DNA of 64,000 nucleotides from Dioscorea cayenensis subsp. rotundata (GCF_009730915.1 NC_052483.1:1488001-1552000); one strand, 5' to 3'; numbered from the stretch's first letter, positions 10,716 to 22,737 are shown. Notes: generated by a model not told the origin, from the sequence alone. Numbers and translations: made by a program.

Positions 10716-12943
10716 ATGGGGAGTTTAGGAGAAAATGGTGTTATGGAGTTAACTTTAAGCTCTCTAGACCCTGTTTTCATTGAACTCAATAGATTGGAAA
10801 ACAGTCTTAGAGGTATACCAATGTTTACCATCATGCTCTGCATTCACTTCCTCTGTTTTTTGTTTCTTTTTGTTTGTGTATATATTGTTTTCTAAACTTT
10901 TTGTATATAGAGAAAGAAAGAGAACTGGGAGCATCTCAAAGGGAAATTAAAGCCTTAAAAATGTCAGAAGTTCTGAAAGATAAAGCTGTGGCTGAGGTAA
11001 TGAAATTTGTTGATATTTTTGTTCTTTCATTTGATTTCTTTCTTTTATCTGATTTGTTGTTGTTCCAGATGAGCAATGAATTGAAGAAAATGGAGGAGAA
11101 GCTAAGCATTACTGAAAAACATCTTGAATTCAAGGTGGTCTTTTCTGATTTTAAAAGTTAGAAAACATGATAAATTTGATTAATGTTTTTGTTAATGATG
11201 AGTTAGTGCTTGATAAACAGAGTCTTGAGATTAAAAAACTTAATAATTCAAAGAAGGAAGCAATAGCTGCACAGTTTGCTGCTGAAGCTACACTTAGAAG
11301 ACTTCATGCTTCTCAAAAAGAAGAGGAATTAGTTCCACTTGAGGCTGTGATTGCACCACTTGAATCAGATATTAAGATTTACAAGAATGAGGTTCATTTT
11401 TTTAATTAATTGTTCAATGTTTGATTTCATGATTTTAATTAGTTTCCTTCATTTCTGTACTTTTTTTGAATTGTAGATTATTAGACTTCAAGAAGACAAT
11501 AAAGCTTTGGAAAGATTGACAAAGTCGAAAGAAGAAGCACTTATCGAAGCCGAAGAAATCTTGCGTAGTGCATTAGAAAGAGTGTTGATAGTAGAGCAAG
11601 TGCAAAACCAAAATCTTGAGCTTCGAAGGAAGATTGAAATATTTCAGGCATGGAATTGGCCTCATGCATTTACTTATCTTTTACCATTTTATGCAGTACA
11701 TTCGATGAATTTTTCATACTATAATTCAGGAAGAAAACAAACTTTTAGAGAAAACAAACCGGCAAAAAGTTGTAGAGATCGAGAAACTTAGTCAAACAAT
11801 ACGTGAACTCGAAGAATCTATACTTGCCGGTGCTGAAAACGCTAATGCTATCCATGATTTTCAGCGACAAGTTGCCGAATTACATGTAAGGCACTCTCTT
11901 TACATGATTAATGAATCACGAGTTTTTTCCGGCTTTAATTCAGTGATGTTTAGGAAGAAAAAAAGACACTTGAGAGAGAGTTAGCAAGAGTTAAAGTTTC
12001 AGTAAATAGAGTTGCATCAGTAAAGGCGAACGAATTCAAAGACGATAATGAAAAGCTCATGCCTGTCAAACATTGGCTTGATGAGAGAAAGTTCTTCCAG
12101 GTATTCGATTTATTTTTAACTTATCGTCATATATTGAATTAAATCTTTCACAATTTTTTTTTGCTGAATTTTGTATTAAGGGAGAGATACAAAGATTGCG
12201 CGATAAATTACAAGTGTCGGAAAGAACTTGCAAGGCAGAAAATCAGCTCAATGTATGTGAAACTAGAAATAGTTTTTTTTTTTTCTGGTTTTAATTGTTA
12301 CTTTACATTAGCTTTTAATCATGAAATTCTTTTCAGGATAAACTTAGATTGAGGCTGAGGACTTTGGAAGAAAGCATGATTAATAAGAAATCATCGACGA
12401 ATCGATATGTCAAAGGGATTAATCTTGTTGCAAAGAATTTATGGGTAACAAGAAGTAAAATTTCTGATGATAACTTGAAGGAGAATTCAGATGAAATTAG
12501 TACCAAAGAAGAGCATGGAAATGAAGACATGGTTTCTGGTTTTCTTTATGATAAATTACAAAAGGAAGTGATTAATTTGAGGAAATCTCATGAAGCAAAA
12601 GATGGATTACTGAATGCCAAAGAAGATGAGATTAAGGTGAAGAATTATATTAATTTTTACTGTTGTATTAAATCATACAAGAATTTATTCAGTTAAAATT
12701 ATGCCGCATTTTTCGTATGCAGAAACTGTTAAAAAATTTAGAAACACTGAGGAAGATGAAGAAAATTATACGACGGGAACCTGAAACTGTGGTGAACAAA
12801 TCAAAGAATCAAAAGCAAAAGAAGATGAACTCTAATATCTCAAACAGGTAATTAATACACTGATTGGTTTTTAAATTGTTCTGATTGTTTCACTGAAACT
12901 TTTCTCTTGTTACTGCAGAAATGTTAAACATTTCAGGAACTGA
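10716..12943 (+). CDS. MAP70: Microtubule-associated protein 70 (MAP70)
   Basis: Eleven exons give 471 residues: 10716-10812, 10911-10996, 11069-11134, 11221-11391, 11477-11647, 11730-11885, 11954-12100, 12181-12252, 12337-12636, 12723-12847 and 12919-12943; all junctions keep frame. The product is almost all coiled coil and carries the plant MAP70 hallmarks in order: DPVFIELNRLEN near the start, AQFAAEATLRR, APLESDIK, RLTKSKEEALIEAEE, then RELEESILAG and LMPVKHWLDERKFFQG. MAP70 proteins bind cortical microtubules and shape secondary wall deposition. Length is close to the shorter members (MAP70-5 type, about 510 residues). The C-terminus is basic. Intron 5 begins with GC (after base 11647) instead of GT; the frame across it matches the family exactly, so I take it as a real GC-AG intron. 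Confidence 0.9.
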
Positions 12944-13310
12944 AGTAATGCTATGAATTTATATGAATTTGGAGAGCAAGCAGTAATGATGTTGTGTAAA
13001 TCTTGGACAAATATGTAAAGAAAATAAGTTGTTTTTATAAATTATGGACATGAATGTAATCTTTGAGCTTGCATTGTGCTCATTTGTAATTTAATTACAA
13101 ATTATTAATTAATGATTTGGAAATTATGTAAATTTACTGTCAATTGACAATTGGTGAGTTTTTCATGTACATGTGAAAAGATTTACATTAAAAACAAAAT
13201 TAACATAATATTTGAATTATATAAAATAATTAAATCAGTTTTATTTTTATAATTTTCAATATAATAATTTTTTTTAAATATTATTTTGAAGAATGATCGC
13301 ATGCTTTCTA
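12944..13310. other. 3' flank of MAP70
   Basis: This probably contains the 3' untranslated region up to about 13130, with an AT-rich stretch after it. No gene or element ends are seen. Confidence 0.35.
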
Positions 13311-13672
13311 CACTGATTCTCTGCAGTCTCTGCTAGTGGGCAGTTGAAGCTGGCTGACTCCATGTCTTCCATTCGTCGCAGCTTGGAGTTTCTGGGACCT
13401 CATGCTGGGGAGCCTCATATGTCTTCTGCTACGGAGGAGGTACAAGACCCGTTCGTGGAGTAGGGGTCTGTGTTTCTGTTTGAGGTGGCTGCGTCCCCTC
13501 TGTTATGTCTTTTTCTTTTATTGCTTTTTTCGGATCCTGTAGTTTTTTTGTAATCACTACTTATGGTTGGTCTGGGTTTATTATTGTGTCTGATCTTTTG
13601 TGGGTCGTCGGTTTGTACTGTTTCTTACTTTAATATATATATATATATATATATAAATATATATATATATAT
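13311..13672 (+). mobile_element. Possible 5'-truncated LINE 3' end
   Basis: A GC-richer block unlike its surroundings opens with a coding-like stretch ending in a TAG at 13461-13463 (SMSSIRRSLEFLGPHAGE is part of it). It is followed by a T-rich tail ('tttttttgtaatcac', 'tttgtactgtttcttac') and then a (TA)n run at 13633-13672. That order fits the 3' end of a plant L1-type LINE ending in a simple repeat. I cannot identify the protein fragment as a reverse transcriptase, so the call stays tentative. It lies only about 50 bp upstream of the next gene's start codon and may supply its leader. Confidence 0.35.
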
Positions 13673-13719
13673 GGTTTATCCATACAAAAAGAGTTCCGAA
13701 AGAAACAGAGGGCTTGGCC

Positions 13720-15709
13720 ATGGCTTCGGCGAGATCGAGCGCCGCCGGAGCCATTGCCGTGGCTGCCGTGGCCGTCTTCTCTTGCTACGTTCTGTTCAGC
13801 AATAGCTCGAAGTTCTCTTGGAGGAGAAGAGTTAGCAGAGCTTCACGCAAGGGCGAGAAGAAGGGTCTTATCGCGGCCGTCGGCAACACTCCACTTATCC
13901 GAATCAATAGCCTCTCCGATGCCACCGGATGCGAGGTCTGATTGCGATGAAATTTCTTTTATTTTGAATAAATTCCTTGATTTGTTCTTTGAATCAAAGA
14001 AGGGATTCAATTTTCATGTGTGAGTTTTGGTTGTGTTTTTATGATTTTTGTTTCAGATTTTGGGTAAAGCTGAGTTTTTGAATCCCGGAGGAAGTGTGAA
14101 GGACCGAGTTGCTGTTAAAATCATAGAAGAGGTGATGATTTTATACACTTCTCAGTCTAATTCTCTTTTCTTAGATTGAATTGTCTTCAATTTGTGTTAA
14201 AGTTCATCTTTTTTTTTTTATACATATTATTTTGGGATTGTTCTTCAGCTAATGAATAATTAATATGTTGTTTTGGACTTAATTATTCCAAGTTATTAAG
14301 TTCTGATTTGAGAAAACTAGTAAACTTTTGATTTCAAGAGTCTTTGTGCATTCAATGTGAGCCATGTACCTTGTTTTCAAGTTGTTTCATTTTGTTGCTA
14401 AATTAGTGTTTGAATTCTGTATGCCTGAAGGCATTGGATGCTGGAGCACTTGTTCCAGGTGGTGTAGTGACTGAAGGAAGTGCCGGAAGCACTGCCATAA
14501 GTCTTGCTACTGTCGTACCTTCGTTCGGCTGCAAATGCCATGTAGTTATCCCGGATGATGCTGCTATCGAGAAGGTATGTGTGCAAACTCTTATTTCATA
14601 AGCTCATGTTTTGGATTGTATCAAAATCTTATGATGTCAAGTTGAACTCTATATGATGTTTTGAATTACTTTGCAATCTGTTTACCATATCACGAAATGT
14701 TTTCAGTCAGAGATACTTGAGGTTCTCGGTGCTACCGTGGAAAGAGTAAGGCCGGTGTCTATCACACACAGAGACCATTATGTCAATATTGCTAGGAGAA
14801 GGGCTTCCGAAGCCAACAAATTAGCTGCTAATGGCTATCGACAGTGCAATGGACATAGCACGGAAGCAGGAGAATTCCCTGCCATCTCCATGACTGATTG
14901 TAAAGGTGGTTTCTTTGCTGATCAATTCGAAAACCTGGCTAATTTCAGAGCTCACTACGAAGGTACTGGTCCAGAAATATGGGAGCAAACCGGAGGGAAT
15001 TTGCATGGGTTCATTGCCGCTGCAGGTACAGGTGGCACGGTTGCAGGAATTTCACGGTTTCTTAAGGTTTTTGTCATTAGTTAATTTCCAATTTCATTTT
15101 TTGCTTTTAATGTTCCAGTTGAGCTACATGTAAATTATTTCGTTGTTGTTCATGCAGGATAAAGATCCTCGCATTAAGTGTTTTCTTATTGATCCTCCTG
15201 GATCTGGTCTTTACAATAAGGTCACAAGAGGTGTGATGTATACAAAGGAGGAAGCCGAGGGCCGGAGATTGAAGAACCCTTTTGATACTATTACCGAAGG
15301 AATTGGAATCAACCGACTGACCATGAATTTTATGATGGCAGAGTTGGATGGAGCTTTCCGGGGAACAGACAAGGAGGCTGTTGAAATGTCAAGGTTTGTT
15401 GTCCCGACTTAATGATTTATAATCATTTCTGAAGAGATTTGAGTGAGAAATATTTCGGCAATTCTTCTCAGGTATCTCTTGAAAAATGATGGACTATTTG
15501 TTGGGAGTTCTTCGGCTATGAACTGCGTAGGAGCTGTGAGGTTGGCTCGTGTTCTTGGTCCCGGGCATACAATCGTTACGATTCTATGTGATAGTGGCAT
15601 TAGACATTTGAGTAAATTTCACAATTCTCAGTATCTATCTGATCATGGCCTGACTCCATCTGCAACTGGCCTTGAGTTTCTGGATTTTCAGGACACCGGC
15701 CAGCCTTAA
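13720..15709 (+). CDS. Membrane-anchored cysteine-synthase-like PLP enzyme
   Basis: Six exons give 422 residues: 13720-13935, 14057-14131, 14431-14574, 14707-15066, 15158-15393 and 15472-15709; the frame is intact. Residues about 9-26 are hydrophobic (an Ala-rich membrane anchor or targeting segment), followed by basic residues. The catalytic domain is fold-type II PLP: NTPLIRI, then NPGGSVKDR with the PLP lysine, AAAGTGGTVAG for phosphate binding, and a final GSSSAMN and CDSG. The usual O-acetylserine-binding TSGNTG is replaced by GSAGSTA, so it is probably not a standard O-acetylserine (thiol)lyase. Length and sequence suit the plant group annotated as PLP-dependent enzyme family (Arabidopsis At1g55880 type), related to the yeast mitochondrial cysteine-synthase-like protein. 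The substrate is unknown to me. The ATG at 13720 is taken; an in-frame TTG just upstream is not needed. Confidence 0.88.
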
Positions 15710-16201
15710 TGCGATCGTTGCCACAGTAAAATATACGATCGAACTTCTGCGTTTGAATTAAGGATGCTTTGAGTTTATAGGGGAGAAATTGTTTGTTGTT
15801 TTAACTTAACAGTGGATTTGTAAAACGGATGCTCATCACTAATGTCATTTTTGCCCAGGCAAATCATTCATGAGTTTCATTATGTGTATACTGAGTAATC
15901 TCATCACAGCAATACCAAACTGCAGAAATGTTGAGTAATAAGTGATTTAACTGAGTCTTGAAGACAAATGATGATAGAAGAGGACTAAAATTTATCCAAT
16001 TTGGATCACTAAATTGAACCATTTGAGATGAACTCAACAAAGATTACAGAAGAATGGCATTTTCAAAAGTTACAACGACTATAACATCTCCTTGAGTTTG
16101 TACAATAGAAGCATGAATTCGCATCGCCGATGATCATAAAATAACCAAAGATGAAATCTGGAAGCAAAATCTTCATACATACTAGAGGCTACACAAATAA
16201 C
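15710..16201. other. Shared 3' region of two convergent genes
   Basis: This lies between the stop of the PLP enzyme and the stop of the minus-strand PPR-SMR gene. It should hold both 3' untranslated regions; transcripts may overlap. No other feature is seen. Confidence 0.4.
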
Positions 16202-18179
16202 CTAAGCAGCAACCAACTCCGGTGAACTCCTTGATTTCAACCATGACTCAGCTGCAACTTTCGTTGTCAAGAACCATCCAACTTTATCTGGTGCTTCATG
16301 GAAGGGTGCATTCAGCTCCCTCAAATGGGATTCGAACACAGATGCCAACCCCTTGTCGGAGTATTTATGCTTTCCATGACCTGTATGGATGCCTAGCAAT
16401 GGTGGCAGCTCTTCACCACTTGCTAATGCTTTCGATAAATCATTCATCCATATATGCAACGCCGTTAGACCAGCTCCAAGAGAAAGGCTCTTCACATGTA
16501 AAGACCATTGGGCAGGGCGATTTAGATTGAATATCAGTATATATCTCAAGACGCAAAGCCATGTCCAAGAGAATGCAAGCTCTTTCAAGAAGATCAAGAT
16601 TCACACACAGGTCGATCAAACAATTGCAGTAGGCTTTCTTGACTTCCTCACTCGTCTTGCTAAACAGTTCTTCGGCTTCCACTTTGATCACCTCATTCGT
16701 GCTTCGCTCGTCCACCAACAGCTTCACCAAAGAACCCAACTGCGCATTAGCCTTCTCGACACATGCAATCACCTTCCCCACCTCTTCCGCCGGGATTTGA
16801 GTCATCACATTCAGAAGACAACCACAGAACCGATCATCAGGAGTAATACCCAACTCCAACACCTTATCAAACGTCCTCACAATATCATCGGTTCGCCCTG
16901 CCTTCCCATAGCATTGCATAATCGATGTCAAAATGAAGATATTCGGCTGAAAACCAGCTCCTATCATCTCATTCATCACCCGCTCAACCTCATCAACCTT
17001 CCCGCTACAAGAATACACAGTGATCAACGACGAATAACTCCAACTATCCGGCCTACATCCCTCTGTCATCCCCTTCATCTCCTCAAATATCTCAACAGCA
17101 TCATCAACATACCCCAAATCAGCACACATTGATAACAACATATTATACAATATCACATTCAACTCCAATCCTTTCTCCTTCACCTCCTTGTAAACACTAA
17201 GAGCATCCTCTGCATACCGAGCTTTGCTATAAGCTCGGAGCAGCGCTGCATATGTAGCTCTGTTTGGCAACAAACCATTAGCAATCATCTCTTTGCACAA
17301 TGTCTTAACTTGCCATGGTCTTCCAGCTCTTCCCATTGCATCTAACAAAGTGTTAAAAATGACAGTGTTTGGCTTAACACCAAGTGCTCGCATTTCTTCA
17401 AACACATTGAGTGCACCATCAAAATTGCCAGAAAAACCATAAACCCTAATGACAGTGGCAAAGGTCACAGGATCCAACCTTCTTTTCTCCATCCTCGCAT
17501 TGTCATACAACTCTAGAGCTTTCTCCACATTGCCGGAACGACCATAAGCGTCGATCATGGCGGAGTAGGTGACATCATCAGGGGAGCAGCCAAACTCCGG
17601 CATCTTCTCAAACCATTCCACAGCTTTGGCGGGGAGATCGCAGAGTCTAGCGCAGCTGATGATGGTGGAGAAGGTGACATTATCGGGGCGGACGCCATTG
17701 GAGAGCATTTCGTCCCACAAGGCGACGACTTTATCCCAATCCCGGCTTTTGCGGAGGACTTTGAGGGCGACATTGTAGAGGATGGACTCCTTGTTGATTT
17801 TGACGTTGTGGAGGAACCAGCGGAGGGCGGGGAGGGCAGTGGCGGGGTTGTCCATGTGGTTGAGGATGACGACGGCATCTTGCTCGGAGGGGGAGGAGGG
17901 GAGGGAGAGGAGGAGGTCGGGAATGGAGTTAGGGTCGGGGGAGGAGTTGAGGGAGTGGGAGAGGTCGAGGAGTCGAGCATAGCGGGAGTCGGAGGAGTTG
18001 TGGCGGAGACGGGCAGCGCGGGGGCTGTTAGGGTTGATCCAAACGGAGTTTTTGGGAGGCGGAGAGGAGGAGTCTTGGAGGTATACCTTGGGGGGCTTTG
18101 GGTGAGCATGGTGGAGCTTGAGAGGAGGAAGGGAGGTGGAGAGATGGAGGAATTGGGAAGCGATGAGATGAGACGCCAT
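16202..18179 (-). CDS. SOT1: Chloroplast PPR-SMR protein, SOT1-like (one frame break)
   Basis: Intronless. An N-terminal Ser/Pro/His-rich stretch (about 70 residues) looks like a plastid transit peptide. P-class PPR repeats of 35 residues follow (DNVTFSTIISCARLCDLPAKA, DDVTYSAMIDAYG, DPVTFATVIRVYG, NTVIFNTLLDAMG and so on), about ten in all. The C-terminus is an SMR domain: SLHVKSLSLGAGLTALHIW, TGHGKHKY, then FLTTKVAAESWL. The layout and domain sequence match SOT1, whose SMR domain cleaves the 23S-4.5S rRNA precursor in chloroplasts. The frame breaks once between the PPR and SMR parts, at one of two CCC runs on the coding strand (plus-strand G-runs 16510-16512 or 16515-16517). With one base fewer the product is 658 residues and seamless. 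Since both sides are highly conserved, a sequence error is likelier than a dead gene. Confidence 0.85.
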
Positions 18180-18461
18180 TAGCGTTGCCCCAAGCTTTCC
18201 AAGAAGAAGGGTAGAAGAAAACCTTAGCCTTATCAGAAGGAGAAATATTTGCAGAAATATCCCTGAGTTTTATTTATTTATTATTTATTATTTATATATT
18301 TTATTTTATTTTATTTTATTTTAACAGGGTTAAAACTCATTCCCCGTATCAACATTTCGTTGAGGGAAAAAATTCTCCCCAATCACTTCTTCGTGTGGAT
18401 CCTCACAGCGTCAGAGAATCTTTGCCCCACTAAATTTTTTTTTCTATAACATCATGCAATT
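18180..18461. other. PPR-SMR promoter side and left flank of the hAT element
   Basis: After a (TTTTA)n run near 18280-18322 comes a C/G-richer block ('attccccgta', 'tttgccccac') that resembles the block at 22440-22640 on the other side of the hAT element. The hAT may have jumped into an older repeat and split it. Confidence 0.3.
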
Positions 18462-19393
18462 TAGGGGTGGACATGGGCCGGGCGACCCATGGGCTGGCCC
18501 GAACTCAATCCCAAAAAATACAGGGCCTGAGTTTAGAAAGTTGGCCCAAAAAACTGGGTTGAGCTCAAATGTTTTGGCCCGATTGAATTTCGGATTGAAT
18601 TTAGGGTCAGATGAATTTTGACCCGACCCGGCCCGACCCGAATAAATAAATAATATATATATATCATATATTATTTATAATATATATAATTATATATATA
18701 TATATAATAGTAATAGGTTTGAAAAGAGTAAACATTAGACAGCTTTTTAGCTTTGATTTCAGATTCTTTAATATATAAGATATATTGGGATCTGTGCATG
18801 GCAAGCTTTTCATCTGATTGTGTCTTTGTTTTTTTTTCGTTTGAGGGTTCAGGGATGGCATGACATATTACATTCAAATAATGAAAAAAAGTATCTACTT
18901 CCATTATCAAGCTTCTCTCCTCCATCAAGCTTTTCTCCTCTTGCTTTAACCAACCGCTATGCTCTTTTATTTTTGCACTGATCCATTTCATATTCGGTGA
19001 AGATTTGGCCATCCAGGTAATATATTCTTAGATTTTTTTTTCTTTTGATGTGTAGTGTGTACTAGTATTTTGCCACTTTTTAATCAAGTCACTTTTATAT
19101 GAATGTGCAGGCATTCTTCTTTTTGAAATCTTGAATTCACACTTCATGAGTTTTCTCTAGGTTCCATGATCAAGCTTTTCTCCTGCTTTAAGCAATCATT
19201 GAGCTCATTTGATTTTTCACTTCATCCATTTCATCTCAAGTGAAGGTCTAACCATCCAAGTAATTTATTCACTCTTATACTTCAGTTTTTAGATTTTTAT
19301 TTATAAATTAATATTTTTATTACACCACATGAATTTTTTTCTATTGATTTTTTTTTAATTTTGTTTGTAAATTATTTGTTTTATTCAATAGAT

Positions 19394-21272
19394 ATGGAAA
19401 GTCAATCAAGTACACCAATTAATCTTGATGATAAAAATGTTGAGCCTGAATCAAAGCGTGGTAGATCGGATGTGTGGGAGCATTTTGACAAATTACCACC
19501 AATTGATGCAAATTCACAAAGAGCTCAATGCAAATATTGTAAGAAGGCATATTCTTGCAAAAGCACAGGAGGAACATCACATTTGAGGAGGCACTTGATT
19601 AAATGTCCGAAACGTGTTTGTCGTGACATTAGACAATACACAATTTCTCATCAAACAACAACCAGCGGTACGTCATTCTCAAATTATAAAATTGATGTTG
19701 AGATCATTCGTAGAGAAATTGCTATGATGATTTCTGTTGATGAACAACCTTTCATAATGGTTGAGAATATTGGATTTAGGCGTGTGATGGCAGCTACATG
19801 TCCTGAATTTAAAATGATGAGTAGAAAAACAATCAAAAGAGATATTATGTTGCTATATAAGCGGGAAAGACAGAATTTGAAAGACATATTGATTGAGTGC
19901 CCGAGTAGAATATGCTTAACATCATACACATGGAAATCTATCACTGAAGATCACTATATTTGTGTTACGGCGCATTTTATTGATCATGAATGGTTGTTGC
20001 ATAAGAGGGTTATCCATTTTAAACTCATTCCACCTCCATATGACAGGTTTTCTATTGAAGATGAAATTAATACCTGTGTTGTTCAATGGAACATTCAACA
20101 TAAACTATTCAGTATCACTTTGTATAATCTGAGTACAAACGACTGTGTTGTTTCATTGCTTAAGAGTCGTCTTACCCTAGCAGGGTTTTCTTCCTTGTGA
20201 TGGTGAATTCTTTTATATAAGATGTTGTGCTCATATATTAAATTTGGTTGTGCAATCAGCATTTAATCTTATTATGTTGACCATCGGCAAGTTGCGTCTT
20301 GGTGTAAAATATGTGAAGCAATCCACTCATAGAAGAAAGAAATTTTATGATATTGCAAAGAAGTTAAATTTGGACATTAGAAAAAAATTATGCCTTGATT
20401 GTCCAACCAGATGGAACTCTATCTATGACATGCTTGTTGTGGCACTTCATTACAAAGCTGCTTTCTTGTATTTGGGTGAAAGAGACGGTAATTTTATATA
20501 TAGCTTAACTAATCAAGAGTGGAATGATGTTGTTGTTTTGTGCAATTTTTTGAAGTCTTTTCATGAGATGACTTGTGTATTTTCTGGTGTCAAATATCCT
20601 ACTTCTAATTTATATTTTAAAGGTGTGTGGAAAAGTCATCGCAAATTGCTAAATGTGGTTAATGAACCAAAAAGCTTCTTGACACCTATGGTTAAAGAAA
20701 TGCAGAGGAAGTTTGACAAATATTGGTCTGAATATAGCTTGATTTTATCTTGTGCTATGATTTTGGATCCTCGCTATAAAGTCAAATTTGTTGAATTTTG
20801 TTATACTAAAGTGTATGGGATGGAATCTAGAGAATACACTTCAAATGTGGTTGCTACTCTTTATAAATGTTTTGAAGCTTACAAAAAAGATTGAGCATCT
20901 TCTTCACAGTATACTATGAGTTCCAAAAGCAATATGACTATGAATGATGATGATTATGATGAAATGGAAGAGTTAGATGCATTTGAAGGTCATGTTAGTA
21001 GAGTTCAAATGCAAAAATCAGAGTTGGATCTTTATTTGGAAGAACCATGTTTGGATCGAAATGTGGAGTTGGATGTTTTGGATTTTTGGAAGTCTTGTTC
21101 AATGAGATTTCAAGACCTCTCAAGCATGGTTCGTGATATTTTAACTATTCCAATATCCACTGTTTCCTCAGAGAGCACATTTAGCACAAGCCGACGAGTG
21201 ATTAGTCCTTATCGAGCTTCACTACATTCAAAGACAATACAAGCTATAATGTGTCTTCGAGATTGGTTGTGA
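19394..21272 (+). pseudogene. hAT transposase (BED finger, RICESLEEPER-like), broken
   Basis: Starting at the ATG of MESQSS, the order is: BED zinc finger (CKYC with SHLRRHLIKC, residues about 47-75), the RNase-H-like core, and the C-terminal hAT dimerisation region (DILTIPISTVSSESTFS). The frame breaks once in the T-run 20186-20189, after which RCCAHILNLVVQ continues in another frame. A TGA at 20892-20894 interrupts again before the last third. Two positions that are normally catalytic Asp read as Tyr: LTSYTW (TAC 19925-19927) and TLYN (TAT 20123-20125). Loss of both acidic residues means this copy could not cut DNA even with an open frame. It is a DNA transposon remnant, not a domesticated gene, as far as I can see. 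Confidence 0.85.
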
Positions 21273-21599
21273 GCATCCTTTGAACCAAGTGAGTTCATTA
21301 TGTTTTAAAAAGTTATGTTAGTATGTTTTAACTAAATATGTTAAAATATTGAATTATGGTTGTAATTAATAATTTAAAGGAAAATCTGATGGGATGGTTG
21401 GTGTTGAAGAAGATGATTTATCTTCAAGTTCAGATTCTGTGGATGACTTTTCAACATAGGTATTTTCTTTAAATATTTTAAATTTTAGCCTACTTTTTGA
21501 TATATGTTTTTATTAACATTTTGTTTCAATGATGTTTTGCATAGGTTATTATCTTCTTTAATCTATTTGATGGGGATCAAGAATTAATTCTTTGGTGAT

Positions 21600-21830
21600 T
21601 TTAATTATGTAATATTTGCTTCTTATGGGACAATTGTTGAACTATTGTACTATTTATGTAAAATTTGCTTCTTATGAAACTCTTGTAGAACCATTGTACT
21701 ACTTATGTAATATTGTACTACTTATGAAACTCTTGTTGAATCATTGTACTACTTATGTAATATTTGCTACTTATGAAACTCATGTTGAACTCTTGTACTA
21801 CTTATTAATATTTAATTTTTATGAATGGTA
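21600..21830 (+). repeat. Short tandem array inside the hAT 3' region
   Basis: About four copies of a roughly 50-65 bp unit built of 'cttatgaaactcttgttgaa' and 'ttgtactacttatgtaatat' follow each other. It has no coding sense and is presumably a recent slippage product within the element. Confidence 0.7.
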
Positions 21831-22178
21831 TATTTGTACTTGATGTAATATTTGTTGATAATATTACTACTTATTTATATAGAATTTATTTAAACCATTT
21901 ATAATACTTGTGTTGTATTTTTTTAAAATGTTTGAAAAAATTTTAGGGGTTGTAGTAGTAGTTTTATTTAGTTATTTCAATTATTTCATAAAAAAATTAT
22001 TTATTTTTTGGGTTGGGTTGGGCTGGGCCTGGGCCTAATGACAATCAAATGGGCCGGGTTTGGATCAAAACAATTTGGCCCGAACATGGCCCGGCCCAGC
22101 CCAGCCCAAATATATAGATTGTATATTTGAGTCTAGCCCAGCCCAGACCCGACCCAGCCCGGCTCATGTCCACCCCTA

Positions 22179-22695
22179 CACGCAAATAACACATTATATA
22201 TAAAATTTAAAAAATAAACAAAATATTTTTCCAAATAAACATAATATAATGTATGAAAAAATAACAAACTAATTATTATAAATAACATAATATTTTTAAA
22301 AGTAAATTAAAAGTACAAATCCATTCAAAAATTCATAATATAAAAATTTATACAACAATTTCATATTTCATATATGGATTATTTTTAACAAATATTATAT
22401 ATATATATATATGTAATATTTAATTTAAAAGTCTGGAAATCTCCATCCTCCACGGGAAAGATACACTCCCCCGTCCCGAGGGATACACTCCCCCGTCCCC
22501 GCCCCGTGAGTCGGGAGAGATTTTTCTTGTTTCCCGTTCTACAAGAGTTGTTTCAAAGATTTCTTGCCCCACGAGGAATGGGTCCTCATGGGAAATGGGG
22601 ATTTCATGCCCCACTCATATGAGTTGTATCCCTCCGCTAAACTATTGTTGTGAAATTTTTATTTTTTTTTATGTCACCTTTGAAGTTTTACAAAC

Positions 22696-22737
<42 letters not shown>

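Larger units (their letters stand above)
18462..22178 (+). mobile_element. hAT-superfamily DNA transposon, complete ends, inactive
   Basis: The ends are clear terminal inverted repeats: 'taggggtggacatgggccgg' at 18462 and its inverse at 22178, with one mismatch in the first 20. They are flanked by a decayed 8-bp duplication (catgcaat at 18453-18460, cacgcaaa at 22179-22186). Subterminal regions are packed with GGCCCG/CGGGCC words, as in plant hATs. The 3.7-kb body carries a BED-finger transposase. Inside the 5' leader a block of about 120 bp is duplicated (near 18898-19020 and 19165-19265, each ending at a donor-like 'ccatcca(a)ggtaa'). The 3' leader holds a tandem array near 21600-21830. Confidence 0.9.

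Noticed and set aside
16389-17132. 247-codon plus-strand open frame
   Set aside because: Shadow of the PPR-SMR gene on the other strand; composition follows the PPR codons.
17555-18109. 184-codon minus-strand frame rich in Pro, Ser and Thr
   Set aside because: Alternative frame of the PPR gene's N-terminal part. The PPR frame is clearly the coding one.
22420-22614. 64-codon minus-strand frame
   Set aside because: Lies in a C/G-rich repeat fragment with tandem 'gatacactcccccgtccc'. No protein features.
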